64,000 nt of DNA from Aptenodytes patagonicus (lineage: Eukaryota > Chordata > Aves > Sphenisciformes > Spheniscidae), in the NCBI RefSeq assembly GCF_965638725.1, contig NC_134960.1:808501-872500 (forward strand). Reading direction: 5' to 3'. The notes beneath the pieces are model-generated. The model was not told the DNA's origin, ran no database searches, and saw nothing but the letters and a program-made list of their open reading frames with translations. Below, one piece after another: positions 1 through 12,240 of the stretch (within the stretch, counting starts at the first letter, position 1; each line of letters begins with the position of its first letter). A program made the translations under genes and the position numbers.

Positions 1-2040
1 GCCAGCCTGAGGAGCAGCACGGCCCCGCGGTGACAACATCTCTGCACAAGCAGACTGAACCGCTGCCTGCGATACCCTACAGTGAGCGTGAGGACGAGGC
101 TGTCTTGGGACGTCCCTGCACTTGGGACTCATTTACTCCTTCACCCATTTCCAAGCAAGCCTCACTGCAAACAACTTCAGCGAGACACAGCTAACGATGT
201 CAGATGGGATCCTCCTGTTTCCCAGACGCTCTGACTTCACCAACGTCCACGACTGCATAGATGAACACGTGGGATGAGTGACAAATTAAGCCTTGGAGTA
301 GCTTATTGCTGTTGATGTCCAGGGGTGCTTCCTTCTGATTTACTGCAAGCCAAAGGGAGGACAGCAGGAGCTGTTTTGGCAGGAGTGAGCCCCAGGAACG
401 CTGCCTGCTGTGGACATCCCCGTCCCTGCACCACTGCCCAACAGCAGCATTGGGCCTGGCCCCCCTAAACCTCAGCGGGCGCCCTGCTAACTCCAACAGT
501 GGAGGCAGACCCGTGGGGCTGAGGAGGCTGCTGGCAGATGGATCAGGAATGGCCTCAGACGGGTTTGGACCTGCACCCGTGTGGTTTCCCAGCTCTGATT
601 TTCATAACTCCGCACAGGGAATGCCCTGGAGTTGCTCTTCGCTGCGCCTTGTCCCTCGAAGGCAGACAGCCACCCCAAGCATGCAGTCTCCTCCCATACC
701 GGCTGAATGTCTTTGCAGTAAATACCAAGGGCCTGATCCTGATCTGGGTTTCATGGGTGTCGCCCCACGTGCAGGGAGGCAGTCACTCCTCAGGACCTTG
801 CGCAGGCGAACCAGCTCAGACGTGGGATGTCCCTTGTGCGTAAGTCCCGGCCCCCCGAGCTGGAGCGGTGGCGGTACTGCCAGGGCTGTCCCACCCTGGA
901 AGAAGCCGACGGACCAGAAACAGACCCAGGACACTGCAAATGAGCTGTGACAAGCCAGGCCAGCCCCAGCCGTGTCACCTGGAAAGTCTGAGGGGATGGA
1001 GATGGTGCTGAGGGGAGACGTGGTCATCCTTGGTGCATGGTCTGCAGGGCCCATGTGGGAGGCAGTGCAGCCCCTTGCTCTGTGCGAGCTGTGCCTTCCT
1101 CTCCCGCCCCCTGGCACTGCATTATTTGTGCAGAAGAGATAAATATCCGTGCTGTGCAGAGGCAGCGATATTTCTGTAGATACACGATTTCTGTAACACA
1201 TAACAGCCTCCTTGGGAGGAACAATTTATTTCTAGGATAGTGCCAGGAAGAAGAGAAATCCAGTCCTGGATGTCTTCCAGTTTGATTTTTCTCCCACTAG
1301 GTACTGAGGGTTCAGTTTACAAGTGTTTTTTGATTATTTTTTATTTTGGAGCCGTTTGGAGCAGGACTGGCATCGGTCAGAGGGGACTGGCACACAGGTG
1401 TGCTGCACGGGGCGGCATCAGGGGTGCCGGAGCCAGGATTCGCCAGGACTTGCTCTTCAGGGAAACATCAAATTGGATCCTGCAAACCTCTAACTCCGTT
1501 GTGCCGGCTCTACACCTAGGTAGCAGGAGCCCAAGTACAGCCTAAATATTAAACTATACTGAGGTGCTCGAAAGAACCCCCCACCCAGAAAGCTGCCACT
1601 GCGGAGCAAAGAAGGGTCAATACCAAAGGATGGAGGAAGCTTTTCCTACCAACCCTATCTCCTTTTCTTTAAAGAACTGCACGATGTGAAGAGATGGTAT
1701 GCAGTAGGTGAGGGCACATTTCATTGCCCAAGATCCACACGTGAGCACTAGAGGAGTACCAGGGTGGCTGAAGAAATGTTATAGTGTCTTCACTCTCGAC
1801 TGTGGCCCAGGGTGACCTGCATCTTCAGTGCAGGGACCCCCACAGCGCAGGGACCCGCTGTTCCACAGCACACATGGAAATACCCAGACTATCCGATGTC
1901 TGTAGGAAATGGAAAGCTTGTGTCCTGACCCCACCGTGCAGGTGGTGAGGGTGGTGAGGGCAAGATGGCCAGCGGTCCCCGCTCTCAGGGATGGTACGTG
2001 TTACCGGAGGCTGCTGCTGTGCCGGGCGCTGTACAAACAC

Positions 2041-2170
2041 AGCAGCAATTCCTGCCCTGGAGAGCAGGCGATCTAAAGAGACTGCGCAGATGAAGGATGG
2101 GGCGATGGTGGAAATACTATCCCTGCTTTACCCGTGGGGATAGTACCAGGGGGAGTGTGAATGACAGAGG
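2041..2170 (+). repeat. Ancient SINE/LINE-like relic (MIR-type wording)
   Basis: CCCTGGAGAGCAGGCGATCT followed by AAAGAGACTGCGCAGATGAA resembles an old amniote interspersed repeat ('...gagcttacaatctaaagagac...gatgaagg'). Diverged; the family is not named. Confidence 0.4.
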
Positions 2171-4794
2171 CAGACAGTGACTCCAGGACAGATCTGAGAG
2201 CACAATGCAGGCCACGCTCCTGATGAGCAGTGATTTACACACCATGCATGGAGAGCTGGTTATTATCTACATACTGACGCCAGAGGACATGCTGGCTTTT
2301 CATAAAGTGAGATAATCAATAACAACTACTGTCCATTTTGATTACTAACTTTCTGCAAGCCGCCTTCAGCATCCTGCCACCAACTGTCCGCATCTCGATG
2401 GGATGAATGAGCCCCACTTCATCTCCTTTGTGTGCTCAGCTAGGCAGTTTCAGGGCTTTTTAGGATCCAGTTGGATGAAAAGAGCTATTTGAATGTAAAT
2501 TAATTGCCATTACAATTCTGTTTTTCTGCTTTTCAACACAGGGGAGATAACTTCAGCCTTGTCACAGAGAACAAAACCATCAAAAGTGAACTTGTCATTT
2601 CAATCTCTTCATATAATTATATTCTGAGGATTCAGACAGTTGGGTGGTTTCTGCATTATTTCTCCCCTGAGGAGGATTGCTCCCATCTTCCAAGCACAAG
2701 CAGACTGTGTGCACCAGGGAGAACAAAGTCAGTCCCCTCCTGCTCATGTCGGTACTGGAGCTCACCAGATCTGCCCAATTCCCTCTTGGGTTCGCGGGGA
2801 CGCAAGGCCAGTGCTGGTTGTAGCTAAAGCTGGCGGCTGCCCTGCACCGCGTGCCAGCAGGCCTTCACAGGGGAAGCTGGAGATGCAAATTGTATGGATT
2901 TAGCTGGGTATGGAAAACATCATCTTAAGTTACAGGTGTAAGTGGGTGTGATTTGCAGACTGAAGAGATGAAAAGCAACCGAAGGAGTCTGCAGAAGCAG
3001 GTATTAGAGCCTGTCGCTGGGACTGCTGGGGCTGGTTTCTGTGCTGCTACATCTGCGCATCCGTGGCTGCTGGCAGGGTGATGGCAGTGGTGAATGGGAG
3101 CACTTATACCATCTGCTAACAAACACCCCTTTGATATGCCACCGCATCGAGGCTTACATCACTTCTGAACTTTGCCTATTATCACTCTGGCTTTGTAATG
3201 CAGAGGTGAAATGGAAAATGGGGAAAATGATTAAAGAAAATACAGAGCAGCTTTTATCATGGAGAGGCTGAGTGGATGCTGCACCACAGACGGCTGAGGC
3301 ACCGCTGCAGGCGCCCAGCCCCGAGGGGAGTGCCTGTCTGCGTGTCGGTAACGTCCCCATGGCTCCGGAGGAGGACAGTGCCGGATCAGGCTTTACTTTG
3401 CCTGTGTGAAACCACAAGAGAGATTTAGGTGGGCAGGAGGAGTGCCATGGCACATGCAAAGCAGGAGTTGGACCTGAGCATGGCTTTGCTTCGTAGACGC
3501 CCGCTCTACGGGCAGAGTTGGTGCAGGCAGAGTTGCACGGGCGCAGGCAGAGCAGGGACAGGCCTGAAAAGCCGTTCTGTGAGATGAAAGAGGGGAGGCT
3601 GGCAGCGGCTGGTGCGGGGCACAGCAGAGTGACGCCGGGGACCAGGGACCGGCGTGTGCGAGCTGCGGTGTCTGCACGAAACCTTTTCATGCCTCTTCCA
3701 CTCACGGTTGCTGCTATCAGATGTTCTTGTCTCTGCTGCAGTCAGCAATCTCAGGCAGTGGTTAAGTTGTGTGTCATGGTTTTAAGCCGCACGGAAAACA
3801 AACTCTGTCAGCCCTCGGCGTGCCCGGTCATGACGTTCTGCCTCAGCACCGCAGTTCTCAGAAGTGGCTGTTTACCGTGCAGGGAAGAAACCTGCGTCCC
3901 GCTCCCTCCTCCTGCGGCTCCCGAGCCCTCTCCCTGCTGACTGAGTGCCCTCCCTGTGCTGGGAAAGGGAGCGCGCTGACACCGCCCGTCACCCAGCCCT
4001 GCCGGGTCTGGGCAGCGGTGCCGCCGCTGCCTGCAGGCACGGGGGGCCGGGTGCTCTGCAAGCCGGGACGGCGCTGGCAGCAGGAGGGAGGTGAGGGACG
4101 GCGCTGGCCACCCCCGCGGGCAGCAGGCCTGCGGAAGGTGGGTGTCTGTGCTGTGTCCCTGCCACCGTTCAAAGCTGCCAGGGCCCTGCGCCTTCTGATT
4201 GCCCAACGACCCAGGATTTAGTTTTCATGTTATTTCAGGGAAGTGCTTAATTAGTGACGGTACATCTCTACATTAGACTGCCACCTCTGCTTAGCAGCCA
4301 TTTTGATGGTAAATTAATAACTGTTGTGAAGTGACAGCTGGGCCTTGCCTCAGCTGTAGGCCAAGACCAGGGAGGTCACTGTCTGCCTGGCCTTGGGCGT
4401 CCTCATCTTGCCCAGACCTGGGGCTGGAGAAAGGAGCTGCTCTCCTCTTCCTGTATTTCCATTTCCTAGGGGAGATCGACTGACTGTAGCCCAGTTATGC
4501 AAGATGCAGGCCGATGCGGTTTCCCAACAGGCGAGGCTTGCTCTTTCCTCCCTGCAAAGCCAGTGAGAAATTCTGGGCCCATCAGTTGTTCAGGGCCCGA
4601 AGGAAACCCTCTTAAAGGGGTCCGATTGCCAAAGGACACAGGTTTGTCTCTTAAAAACTGCCTCCTAAATTGTGTCCCCTGTCCTGGCATCAAAATGAAA
4701 TGGAGGTTCCCCACATCAGGGTAAACTCAAATATCCACTTACAAACTCGTAAGGAAAATTTTTTCTTAAAAAAAAAAAAGGTGATGGTTCTTTA

Positions 4795-4865
4795 CTTGTT
4801 TGCACAGTGCCTTGCACAGTGGAGTCCTGATGCTGAATGGAGTTTGAATGCCTGAAAATTAGTAA
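4795..4865 (+). repeat. Ancient amniote SINE tail-like relic
   Basis: TTTGCACAGTGCCTTGCACA followed by GTGGAGTCCTGATGCTGAAT matches the common amniote repeat tail 'gtacagcgcctagcacaatggggccctgat'. Short, diverged fragment in the SH3RF2 intron. Confidence 0.5.
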
Positions 4866-7800
4866 CAGCAGAACAAAGTCCAGCGTTTAAGAGCAAGCAC
4901 TGCAGTTTTCCTTGTGAGAAGGGCAGAGGTGAGGTAAAGGACAGCAAGACAAGGTTTAGACAGCAGCAGTGAATGGGTCTTCTCCCTGCCAAGATCCAGC
5001 ATCACCTCTCTCAGGATGTTTTTTAGCTCTAGCCCTGGTGCACCAGCAGAGCTGCACGTGAACATGCCTCCTCCTCTCTCTTCCCTCTGGAGGGGAAAAT
5101 TCCTAACTCAGGCCAATGACCAACTCTGTGGACCCGGGGACGGTGGCCAGCCACCAGTGGAGAAACTCTGCAAGAAGAGGAGGACTCTCAGACTTTCAGC
5201 CTCCTCGCTGACCACGATACTTAGCAGGTGAACACGCACGCTGAGAAATCCTGCTCTTCTATTCCTGACTTGCCATCTGAGCCTGACTCATTGCCTTGGT
5301 AACAAATTAAAACACATAAAAGTGTTTGCAGCTTGGTACCTTATTTTGTAAAACCAGGGAAACTGGCTCCTGATGTTGGCCGTGGAGGTCCTTTGGCTTT
5401 CCACCGCCCTGCGGTATCGCCCGAGAGCAGCCCTGTGCCCCATCTCAACCCGCGGCAGAGCCGCCTGCCCTTGGCAACGTGGTTTGCATGGGCACTTTGG
5501 GCAGCGGCGCACGGCTGGGGGAGTTGCTGGTGACAGGAGCCAGCATCAGTATGACCCGCAGGCAGACAGCTGGGAGCCCCTCTGCAGCGAAAGAATGATA
5601 AGTATCGCTGTGCGTTTCCCAGGCACCAATAACAGGGTCAGCCAGGAATTGCCATGCCTGTTGCCGTTTGCCAGGTGCCCTAGCGAGGAGCCTTGCTCAT
5701 CCTTCAAAAGCACAGAGGGGAGTTTGCTGGTAACTGAAATGGACTTGAACGGTCGTTAAGATGATCACGCATCCACTCTGGCCCTCTGCAAAGCCACCCG
5801 TCACACCATCCTGTCCTGGCTTGGGTACGACTGTGCCGCCTCGCATTTACAGTGCAACTGGGTGTTTCATCTTTCATCCCATCAAAATGGTATTTTCTTT
5901 TTAAGCTTTCCATAGGGAACCTGACAGAACGCTCACCCCCTGACTCCAAGGCTGTGGTTCTGCCTTATGCCCCTCTCCAACAGAAACGAGTGAATGGCTC
6001 AGTCCCCTGGTGTGTGTAACACCAACTCTTCCTCATGGCTGCAGCAATGCTTACAGCTGCTGCAAAGCTTCCTACTTGTGTGCTCTTTGAGCTGCTCAAC
6101 AGATCTCTGCTGTTGTTGCACACACAGCTTTTGGGGTGTGTATTGTCAGGCTGTCTATATCAAGGTGACTTCACTCTCTCTTTGCAGTAGATAAAAGTGC
6201 TAAAACTGCACGCAAAGGAGAAAAAAGGCATATGACAGTATCCTGTACAAGGTGCAAGCCAGCACTGCGGAACCAGTTCCTTGGGTCACACTCGGTGTTT
6301 TTTTAAAATGACACAAACCCTGATGGGATGTGGCTGTGGAGAAGAATTGCGGCAAACCCTTTCTCCCAGAAGGTCATGAGGCCACACAGAATTTTTAGCC
6401 AAATAAAGCAGCTCCATTTCCAGCTGGGAGACCCTGTGGCACAAGCGCCCACCACCCACAGCAGCTGCTGGGCGAGAGGATGCTCCCCCTCTCTGGTAGA
6501 AAAGGAGCTGGCGCCACCTCCTAAGGCAGAGCCAATGTGCCTGTGCATAGTGCCCCGGTTTGCAACATCTGTTCAGCGCTAGTCCAACCCAAGGCTGATA
6601 CGACTCGTGTTATGAGGTCATTACTGTGACTGCACAGGAACTGTTGGGGTTTTTCTGGGGAGGTGGGGAGGGTGGTTTGCACAGTGAGTGGGTCAGAAAA
6701 CGTGTTTGCCTCCGCTGGGTGCAAACGTGAAGGTTGCTTTGAATAAGGTTTCAAAAAGATCCAGCAATCCAAGTCCTGTCTGTCAAATTCAGAAAGGAGT
6801 TGGAGATGTTTCTGGAGGAGAAGAAAATACCAAGACACAGGCACTATATATAGACGTCCCTGTGAAGGTGGCGACGTTGGAGTGCAGTGTATTTTTATCC
6901 CAATAGAGGTGTTATCTGTCTATCTCCCATGAAATGCTGGAGGGGGGTGTTACAGCACTCAGTTCATGCAAAGAGAAAATAGCCGAAGTCACAGTTAAAT
7001 TTGTGTGGTCTGTGTTTTCTAAAGGCAAGCTGTCATACTCAGAATTTTTCTCCTCTGGCTCACTGCCCTGTATTTGTTGCATGACAAAGTTCATCATCCA
7101 AGTAGCTGTTTAGTGGCCTGGACAGATTTTTGCCGTGTCTAGGGTACAGTTTAGGTCTGCTACTCATCAGAGAAGTATGGGAGTTTTGTGTATACCTCAG
7201 CACACATGATCTTTCTGTTCTCTCACCAGCGGCAAAGACGTGTTTAGCTTACATTGGGGCTGAAGCCAGATAAGAAGGATGCTTCAGCACAAGACGTAAC
7301 CACATCTGGCACATGCCAGGGGCGGTTCCTAAGAGTTCAAAGGCTTCAGTGTAGATTATTTACGCATTCACCTCCTAGCAAATCCTTTTATTCTTAAATT
7401 CCAGACAGTTTATTATGTGGAGATCCTGAAAATCCAAAGTCTTGTCCTCCCTGCATAGATGCTAAAGATCTTAAAACCTGGCCAGACGTCCCAGGAGCAG
7501 CTACCAGGCAGTGCCAGTGGCCTCTGTGCACTTCCCGAGCGACTGCTCCCACGGCGGCTGCTCAGGGCCTGTCTGCTCCCTGCACAGGCGCAGCCTGGGT
7601 ACAGATGCACACGTACGTGCCCATGTGCACAAACCCAGAATGTGCCCACCCCATGTTAGCACGTAGGAAGTGGATTCAAAAGTGATTTAAATGCTAGCAA
7701 ATAAGAAATAGTTTGGGATGGGCTGTAACTAGAATATTCCCTGCTTTTTAAGGACTGGCTCTGTGAAATTCCTGACTGCAAACTGAGTATTGTATTATTG

Positions 7801-9044
7801 CTAATCCAGCAGCTCTGCTGGGGCCTGCTCGCACTTCCCTCTCAGAATGATACGAGTTCTTGGCTTGCTTGCTGATGAAGGGATTTATTTTACTTTTTTG
7901 GCTTCATGGATGCTCATGAGGATGAAGAGCAAAAAGCTGGCAAGGAAACATCTCTACTGAGAAGAGAAACTTTGATCAAACTTGTGATTTTCTCAGCTCC
8001 ATGGAGCAAAGGAAGTTTATTTATAGAACGGCTTTTTTGGTAAAAACAAAACACGTCCTGTATCCTGCTTTTGATGGCGTATCTGGCTGCAATGCAGCAT
8101 GGTGCACGTCAATTTTATTTGCTTTGTAGCATGAAGTGGTGTAGAGTATTAGCGGTCTAGTGCAGATTGGGGCAGTCTTTCTTTGGAGAGCACACGACCT
8201 TCCACTGCAGTTGCAAATGAATACTGCATTTAAGAGTACCCAGGAAGGCTACTGCGGTGGGATTAACTGTGGTGGAGCAGGATTGCATGATAGCTGTTAT
8301 CACTGTTGATTCTTGACAAAAAGCATCTACTCTGAGGTTCAAATTTGGAGGCCTGTGCTCACGCAGATTACTTCAGATGAATACCCTGAAACTTAAGCAC
8401 TCCAACGACAACAAGTCGTCCTTATTACTGCCTTGTTTCTCTGCACCGCACAGGCACTTCCAAACGAGTCCCTTCTACTGCCAGGTGAAGAGCTGCTATT
8501 ACCGGGTACCAGTTCAGGGGAGGGTCCGTAGGCATTAGCAGCCCACTAGAGCAGCCAAAGTAACGTGTGGTCCCGTCTGCGTGTATTTAAAACCACCAAA
8601 ACCAAAACGTGACTAATACGTTGCATTCTTCACCTTGCAGCCGAGGACTCCAAAGTGTTTTATAATTAATCAACTAATTAAGTCTAAAAGCATTTCAGAG
8701 TAACGTGTTTCATACCCCTTCACCAGAGGGGCATAGGAAGTCAGAGGGCTATCTCAGTGCTGCGCCCCAGCGCTGCGGGGAGCCGGTCTGCAGCCACAGC
8801 CCTCTCGCTCACTACTTCTGCCGATTCCCAGGAGTTTGGTCTTAAAATGCTTTTGGGAGCTGCAAACTGATGGATGTTGCCATTATATAATATCAACAAG
8901 TTCCCACCTGTCCTGAGAAGTGGTAAAAGAAATGTGAAACGGGTGAGAGAGAAGAAAAACAGACGAGTGTATTTGTGCTTTTTTATCTGAGGCTGAGGGA
9001 GTCCAGTTGGAGAAACTACAAACCTTCTCATTTTCAGCTGAAAT

Positions 9045-9118
9045 GCCGCCCATAGCGACAGTGGCCGAAAACTGTCGCTGTCTGATGGTTCGTACCTCGC
9101 ACGAACGGCATCAGCGGC
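9045..9118. repeat. Two adjacent hairpins enclosed by a short outer stem
   Basis: AGCGACAGT (9054-9062) pairs perfectly with ACTGTCGCT (9071-9079) around an 8-base loop. Two bases later CTGATGGTTCGT (9082-9093) pairs with ACGAAC (9101-9106) and CATCAG (9109-9114), with a GG bulge and a 7-base loop. GCCGC (9045-9049) can pair with GCGGC (9114-9118), closing a three-way junction. It lies in a CpG-rich block within the SH3RF2 intron. Confidence 0.75.
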
Positions 9119-10194
9119 TCCCCGCAGCTCCCCGGGAGAGCTGGTTCACAGCAAGGGGCCTCGCTGGCTGCGGCTCTGCTGCTCGTGGGAACTGGCAGCC
9201 CTGCTGCGGAGCAGGGTCACCCGCGGCAGAGGCTGCCGAGCCGCACAGGTCGCTGCAGCGGGGCCGTCTGCAGCCTGAGGACCGTGCTCGCCCCCGCCCC
9301 GCTCTGCTGTCCCACCCGGCCACCGCTCACCTGACGGGTGCTGCAGACGGGAGGCCGCTCCCGGGCTGTGCTGCGTTGCCCACCTGCCCCTGCTCCCCCA
9401 GCACCACCGGAACAGCATCGCTCAGCGCCTTTGGGGACTGAGCTACGTTTCATCTAAGCTAAAGCATAATTTCTGGCCACAGAGATGCACGCAGGAGAAG
9501 TGGATGGCCCCTTCCAGGCCGGCCTTCTCGCATCGCCCACCTGGCCCAGGCGCTGCCTCCATGCACGGGCAGGCATGCCTGCCTGCCTGATAAGCTGTGG
9601 GCCAGCCAGGGCTCCCAGGAAAGGGACTCGCTCCCAGGGCCACACTGCCATGCCTTCCAGTGGGAAAACCTGAGAGAGGAGCTCCTGAGAGAGATCTGGT
9701 TTTATACATGACCCATCCAAGATGACATCGACGCCACAGAGATTCCCTGGGATACGCACACCAGCTTGTACCCACAGGACACCTACAGCTCCACAGCAAT
9801 ACCCGCACATATGTACCTCTATAGCATGCAGGCGAGAAAACCTGTCCTATGCCTGGAAGTTTATAGCTCTGCAATTCTGAAAAATGCTCTGAGACTGAAC
9901 AGCCATTTGAGTCAAGCTTTTGAATGTTGTGAAAAGGTTTGTAGAGACATTGTAAAGAAGAATAGGTTCAGGTGGGAGAAATGGAAATCCAGGAATAAAA
10001 TGTAGGAAAGGTGAAGCCACGCGTCAGTGTCTACCCCAAATACAATCTGAGCCAAGCTCCTTTAACAGGTCTAATATCATGTCCTCATTATTTAAGAAAA
10101 GCTTTTGTACTGTTAAAGAAAATGACAGAAACAACTTAGAATTTTAAAATTAGCCTAGTAAATCATCCCTAGATAAAGTTAGTAAGTAAGTCGA

Positions 10195-10310
10195 GTTTAA
10201 TGCTTTTCATTAGTGAACCTCAAAGTATTTTGCCAGGGACATAAGCATCATTACGGGCTCTCATTTTCAATGGCTGGGGAAACCGAGGTGCAGCGATGGG
10301 AAATACCTTT
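10195..10310 (+). repeat. MIR-like relic
   Basis: The run 'aagcatcattacgggctctc' then 'ggctggggaaaccgaggtgc' resembles the MIR-type core 'attatccccattttacagatggggaaactgaggc'. Weak and degraded. Confidence 0.35.
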
Positions 10311-10409
10311 CTCCACCTCTAACAGTTACAGCTTTGCAATTACTGATTTAATTGCTATCAGTCAAAAATCAGTATATTGCCCAAAAGTTGAAGCACCTGA
10401 AATGCCATT

Positions 10410-10423
10410 CCCCCCCCCCCCCC
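10410..10423 (+). repeat. 14-base C run
   Basis: Homopolymer in the SH3RF2 intron; a G run in the SH3RF2 transcript. Base-calling and length variation make the exact length uncertain. Confidence 0.8.
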
Positions 10424-10711
10424 AAAGTCAGGAAGCACCTGAAAACTCCTGGGGAAAACAGCTTCTGTGAACTTTTTGTAAGGAGAAGGGCAAGCAGGTC
10501 TCAGCCTGAGAGTCAATGCAGTTACTATTGTGATGAACTCAAAATAGTCAAATATCACAAGGAAACAGCAACCAGATTTGCAAACAAAACAATCTCTCTT
10601 ACTTCAGACATTTCTGCAATACTGCTAACAGGAAAGTTTCATAGCTCTTGGCACACAAGAATAAAGCTTTCTATGCTGACGGACTGGGTAAAGAATGTGG
10701 ACCCTCCTTAC

Positions 10712-11083
10712 CCCTTCCATGTGGATCCTGGGATTTGTCGCCAGCCGGTGCTGATGAAGTTGCAACCCCCTGGGGACTCTCCTGATGGAGGCAGGGGAGG
10801 ACAGGACCCCTGACCTCTGGATCGAGCCAAACCTGGTAACGTTTGGTCCACACCTGACTCCATCCAGGAGGCGAATGAGGAGCAGGTTGGAGGGCAGCTG
10901 CTCGATGCTGCAGAGGACAAGGGTCCTGCACTCGGGGCACCTGAGCTCCTTCTGGGATTTCAGGATCCTCTGCAGACAGGGCTTGCAGAAAGTGTGCTGG
11001 CAAGGTAGCACCTTCGCTGTGGCGTCGAGCTTTTCAAAGCACACAGGACACTCCAACAGGTCAAGGAGAGCTAAATCATCCAT
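10712..11083 (-). CDS. SH3RF2: SH3RF2 first coding exon, RING finger (gene partial)
   Basis: This exon encodes the N-terminal 124 residues of SH3RF2 (POSHER/PPP1R39), a RING-finger and multi-SH3 scaffold related to POSH and linked in mammals to ubiquitin-dependent control of JNK signalling and to PP1 binding. The start [20 protein letters not shown] is nearly identical to the mammalian start as I recall it. A complete C3HC4 RING is visible: C12, C15, C28, H30, C33, C36, C49, C52. A less conserved linker follows, then NPRIHMEG, which matches the human exon boundary (RIHMDG). The exon stops at GGG before GTAAGG, phase 0; the open frame reading past 10712 is intron. The SH3 domains are not in the window. 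SH3RF1 and SH3RF3 have similar RINGs, but the adjacent GRXCR2 and PRELID2 fix the assignment to SH3RF2. The gene is transcribed divergently from GRXCR2. Confidence 0.95.
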
Positions 11084-11209
11084 CTTCAGTGCAGAGCTCC
11101 GTCACGAGCAGAGCTGGAGCCATCCACATGCCACATCCACTGGAGCGGGCTGAGACGCCTTCCTGCGCCCGCGAGAACCGCACCAAAATCCTGGGTTCAG
11201 ACAGCTATC
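11084..11209 (-). other. SH3RF2: SH3RF2 5'UTR part of the first coding exon, with splice acceptor
   Basis: Reading the minus strand, a long pyrimidine tract (complement of about 11212-11245) ends in CCGAGCAG just before 11209, a strong acceptor. This suggests that the coding exon starts at 11209 with 126 untranslated bases before the ATG at 11083. This is inferred from sequence signals only; no transcript was available. Confidence 0.5.
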
Positions 11210-11533
11210 CTGCTCGGAGGGAGAGGGAGGAGGGAAAAAGAGCAGAACTTGACTGCTGGAGTATGTAATACATCCCACCTACATTGCAAAGCAGTGCCTC
11301 ACCAGCCAATTTGCAAATGTATACTTTGCACTCACATCCAAGTTTAAAGTGAGTCACTTGTGACTCAGTACAAGCAAGGGGACGGCGTTCGGGCTGACGC
11401 CAGAGGCAGGAGCCCCAGGTCCTGCTCGCTGGGCAGACAGATCCCGTAGCTCGAACGGGGCGAGCTGGCTCCCCCCCCCACCAGCCAGGGCAGCGCTGGC
11501 TGCAGCAGGACAGGCATGCTCAGCCTTACTCAC

Positions 11534-12240
11534 GCTGTACACAACGTTGTCTTTAATGCTCCCCGGTCTGCGGATCGTAACTGACACGACAGTAAAAAAT
11601 TTACCAGCTCAGGAGATAAGAGTCCCTGATAAACATCAGACTGGACCTGTTTATGCTCAGCTCTGGCTGAAAGCAGCCGCTCACTGCACACATCCCTTGC
11701 ACACCTACACACCACCTCGTTTTTCAGATCGGTCCCAATTAAGCTCGCTCTCTACCCGTTTTGACAGCAGTTCTATAAAAAGTGCTTCAAACACAAACAC
11801 TCTCCGGAGGTACCTGGCAGAGATGCGAGGCGCTCCACAGTGCCATTCTCGCCCGGTTTGGCTGCCTCGGCTCTCTGAAGCAACCCAAGATGATTATTCC
11901 TCCCACAGCCTGAAGTCACTCAACCTGTTCAGCTCCCCCGGCGCTGCGCGCTGGTTGAGACTGAAGCGCACACCACGTCGGGATTCAAGTCCGGACTTGC
12001 GGCAGCCACGCGGCCCCGCAGCGCAGATGGGACGCCCTGCGCCCGCCGCGTGCCGGAGGGGCTGAAGGGGAGCCTTCGTGCGGGGAGCTGGCGCGGCGGC
12101 TGCTGGGGCGGGCAGCATGTGCCAGACCCGACCCGGCCTCGGCTTTCTGCACCCAGCGCTCAAAACGGAGAGCGACCGCTCCAGCCGCTCATTCCTACGG
12201 ATGCTCGACTCAACAGCAACCGCTCCGTGGGACACGAGGG
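11534..12240 (-). promoter_or_regulatory. CpG-rich block and candidate non-coding first exon of SH3RF2
   Basis: CpG density rises sharply at about 11940-12240, with many CGs, GC boxes and no obvious TATA, as expected of a CpG-island promoter. On the minus strand a donor (CAGC then GTGAGTAAG) ends a possible exon at 11534, and the acceptor at 11209/11210 would close a short intron of about 320 bases. Together these suggest SH3RF2 transcription starting around 11.6-12.2 kb and running left. The start site itself cannot be placed. The open frames here are best read as chance products of high GC content. Confidence 0.4.

Larger units (their letters stand above)
1..10711 (-). other. SH3RF2: SH3RF2 intron following the first coding exon (partial, runs off the left edge)
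   Basis: The first coding exon of SH3RF2 on the minus strand ends at 10712 with a good GTAAGG donor, so everything to the left is intron unless another exon lies here. I looked for the expected next exon, which encodes the first SH3 domain with an ENWYQGE-like motif, on the minus strand and did not find it; it probably lies beyond base 1. The stretch contains CpG-rich blocks (about 3950-4160 and 9040-9370), a 14-base C run at 10410-10423, and several weak ancient repeat relics. The many open frames here are short, lack family resemblance, and look like chance. Confidence 0.75.

Noticed and set aside
10625-10711. Open frame continuing past the SH3RF2 RING exon
   Set aside because: A GTAAGG donor follows HMEG, the conserved exon end; the extension has no similarity.
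1-10711. Further SH3RF2 exons (SH3 domains) on the minus strand
   Set aside because: The expected SH3 motifs were looked for and not found; they probably lie outside the window.
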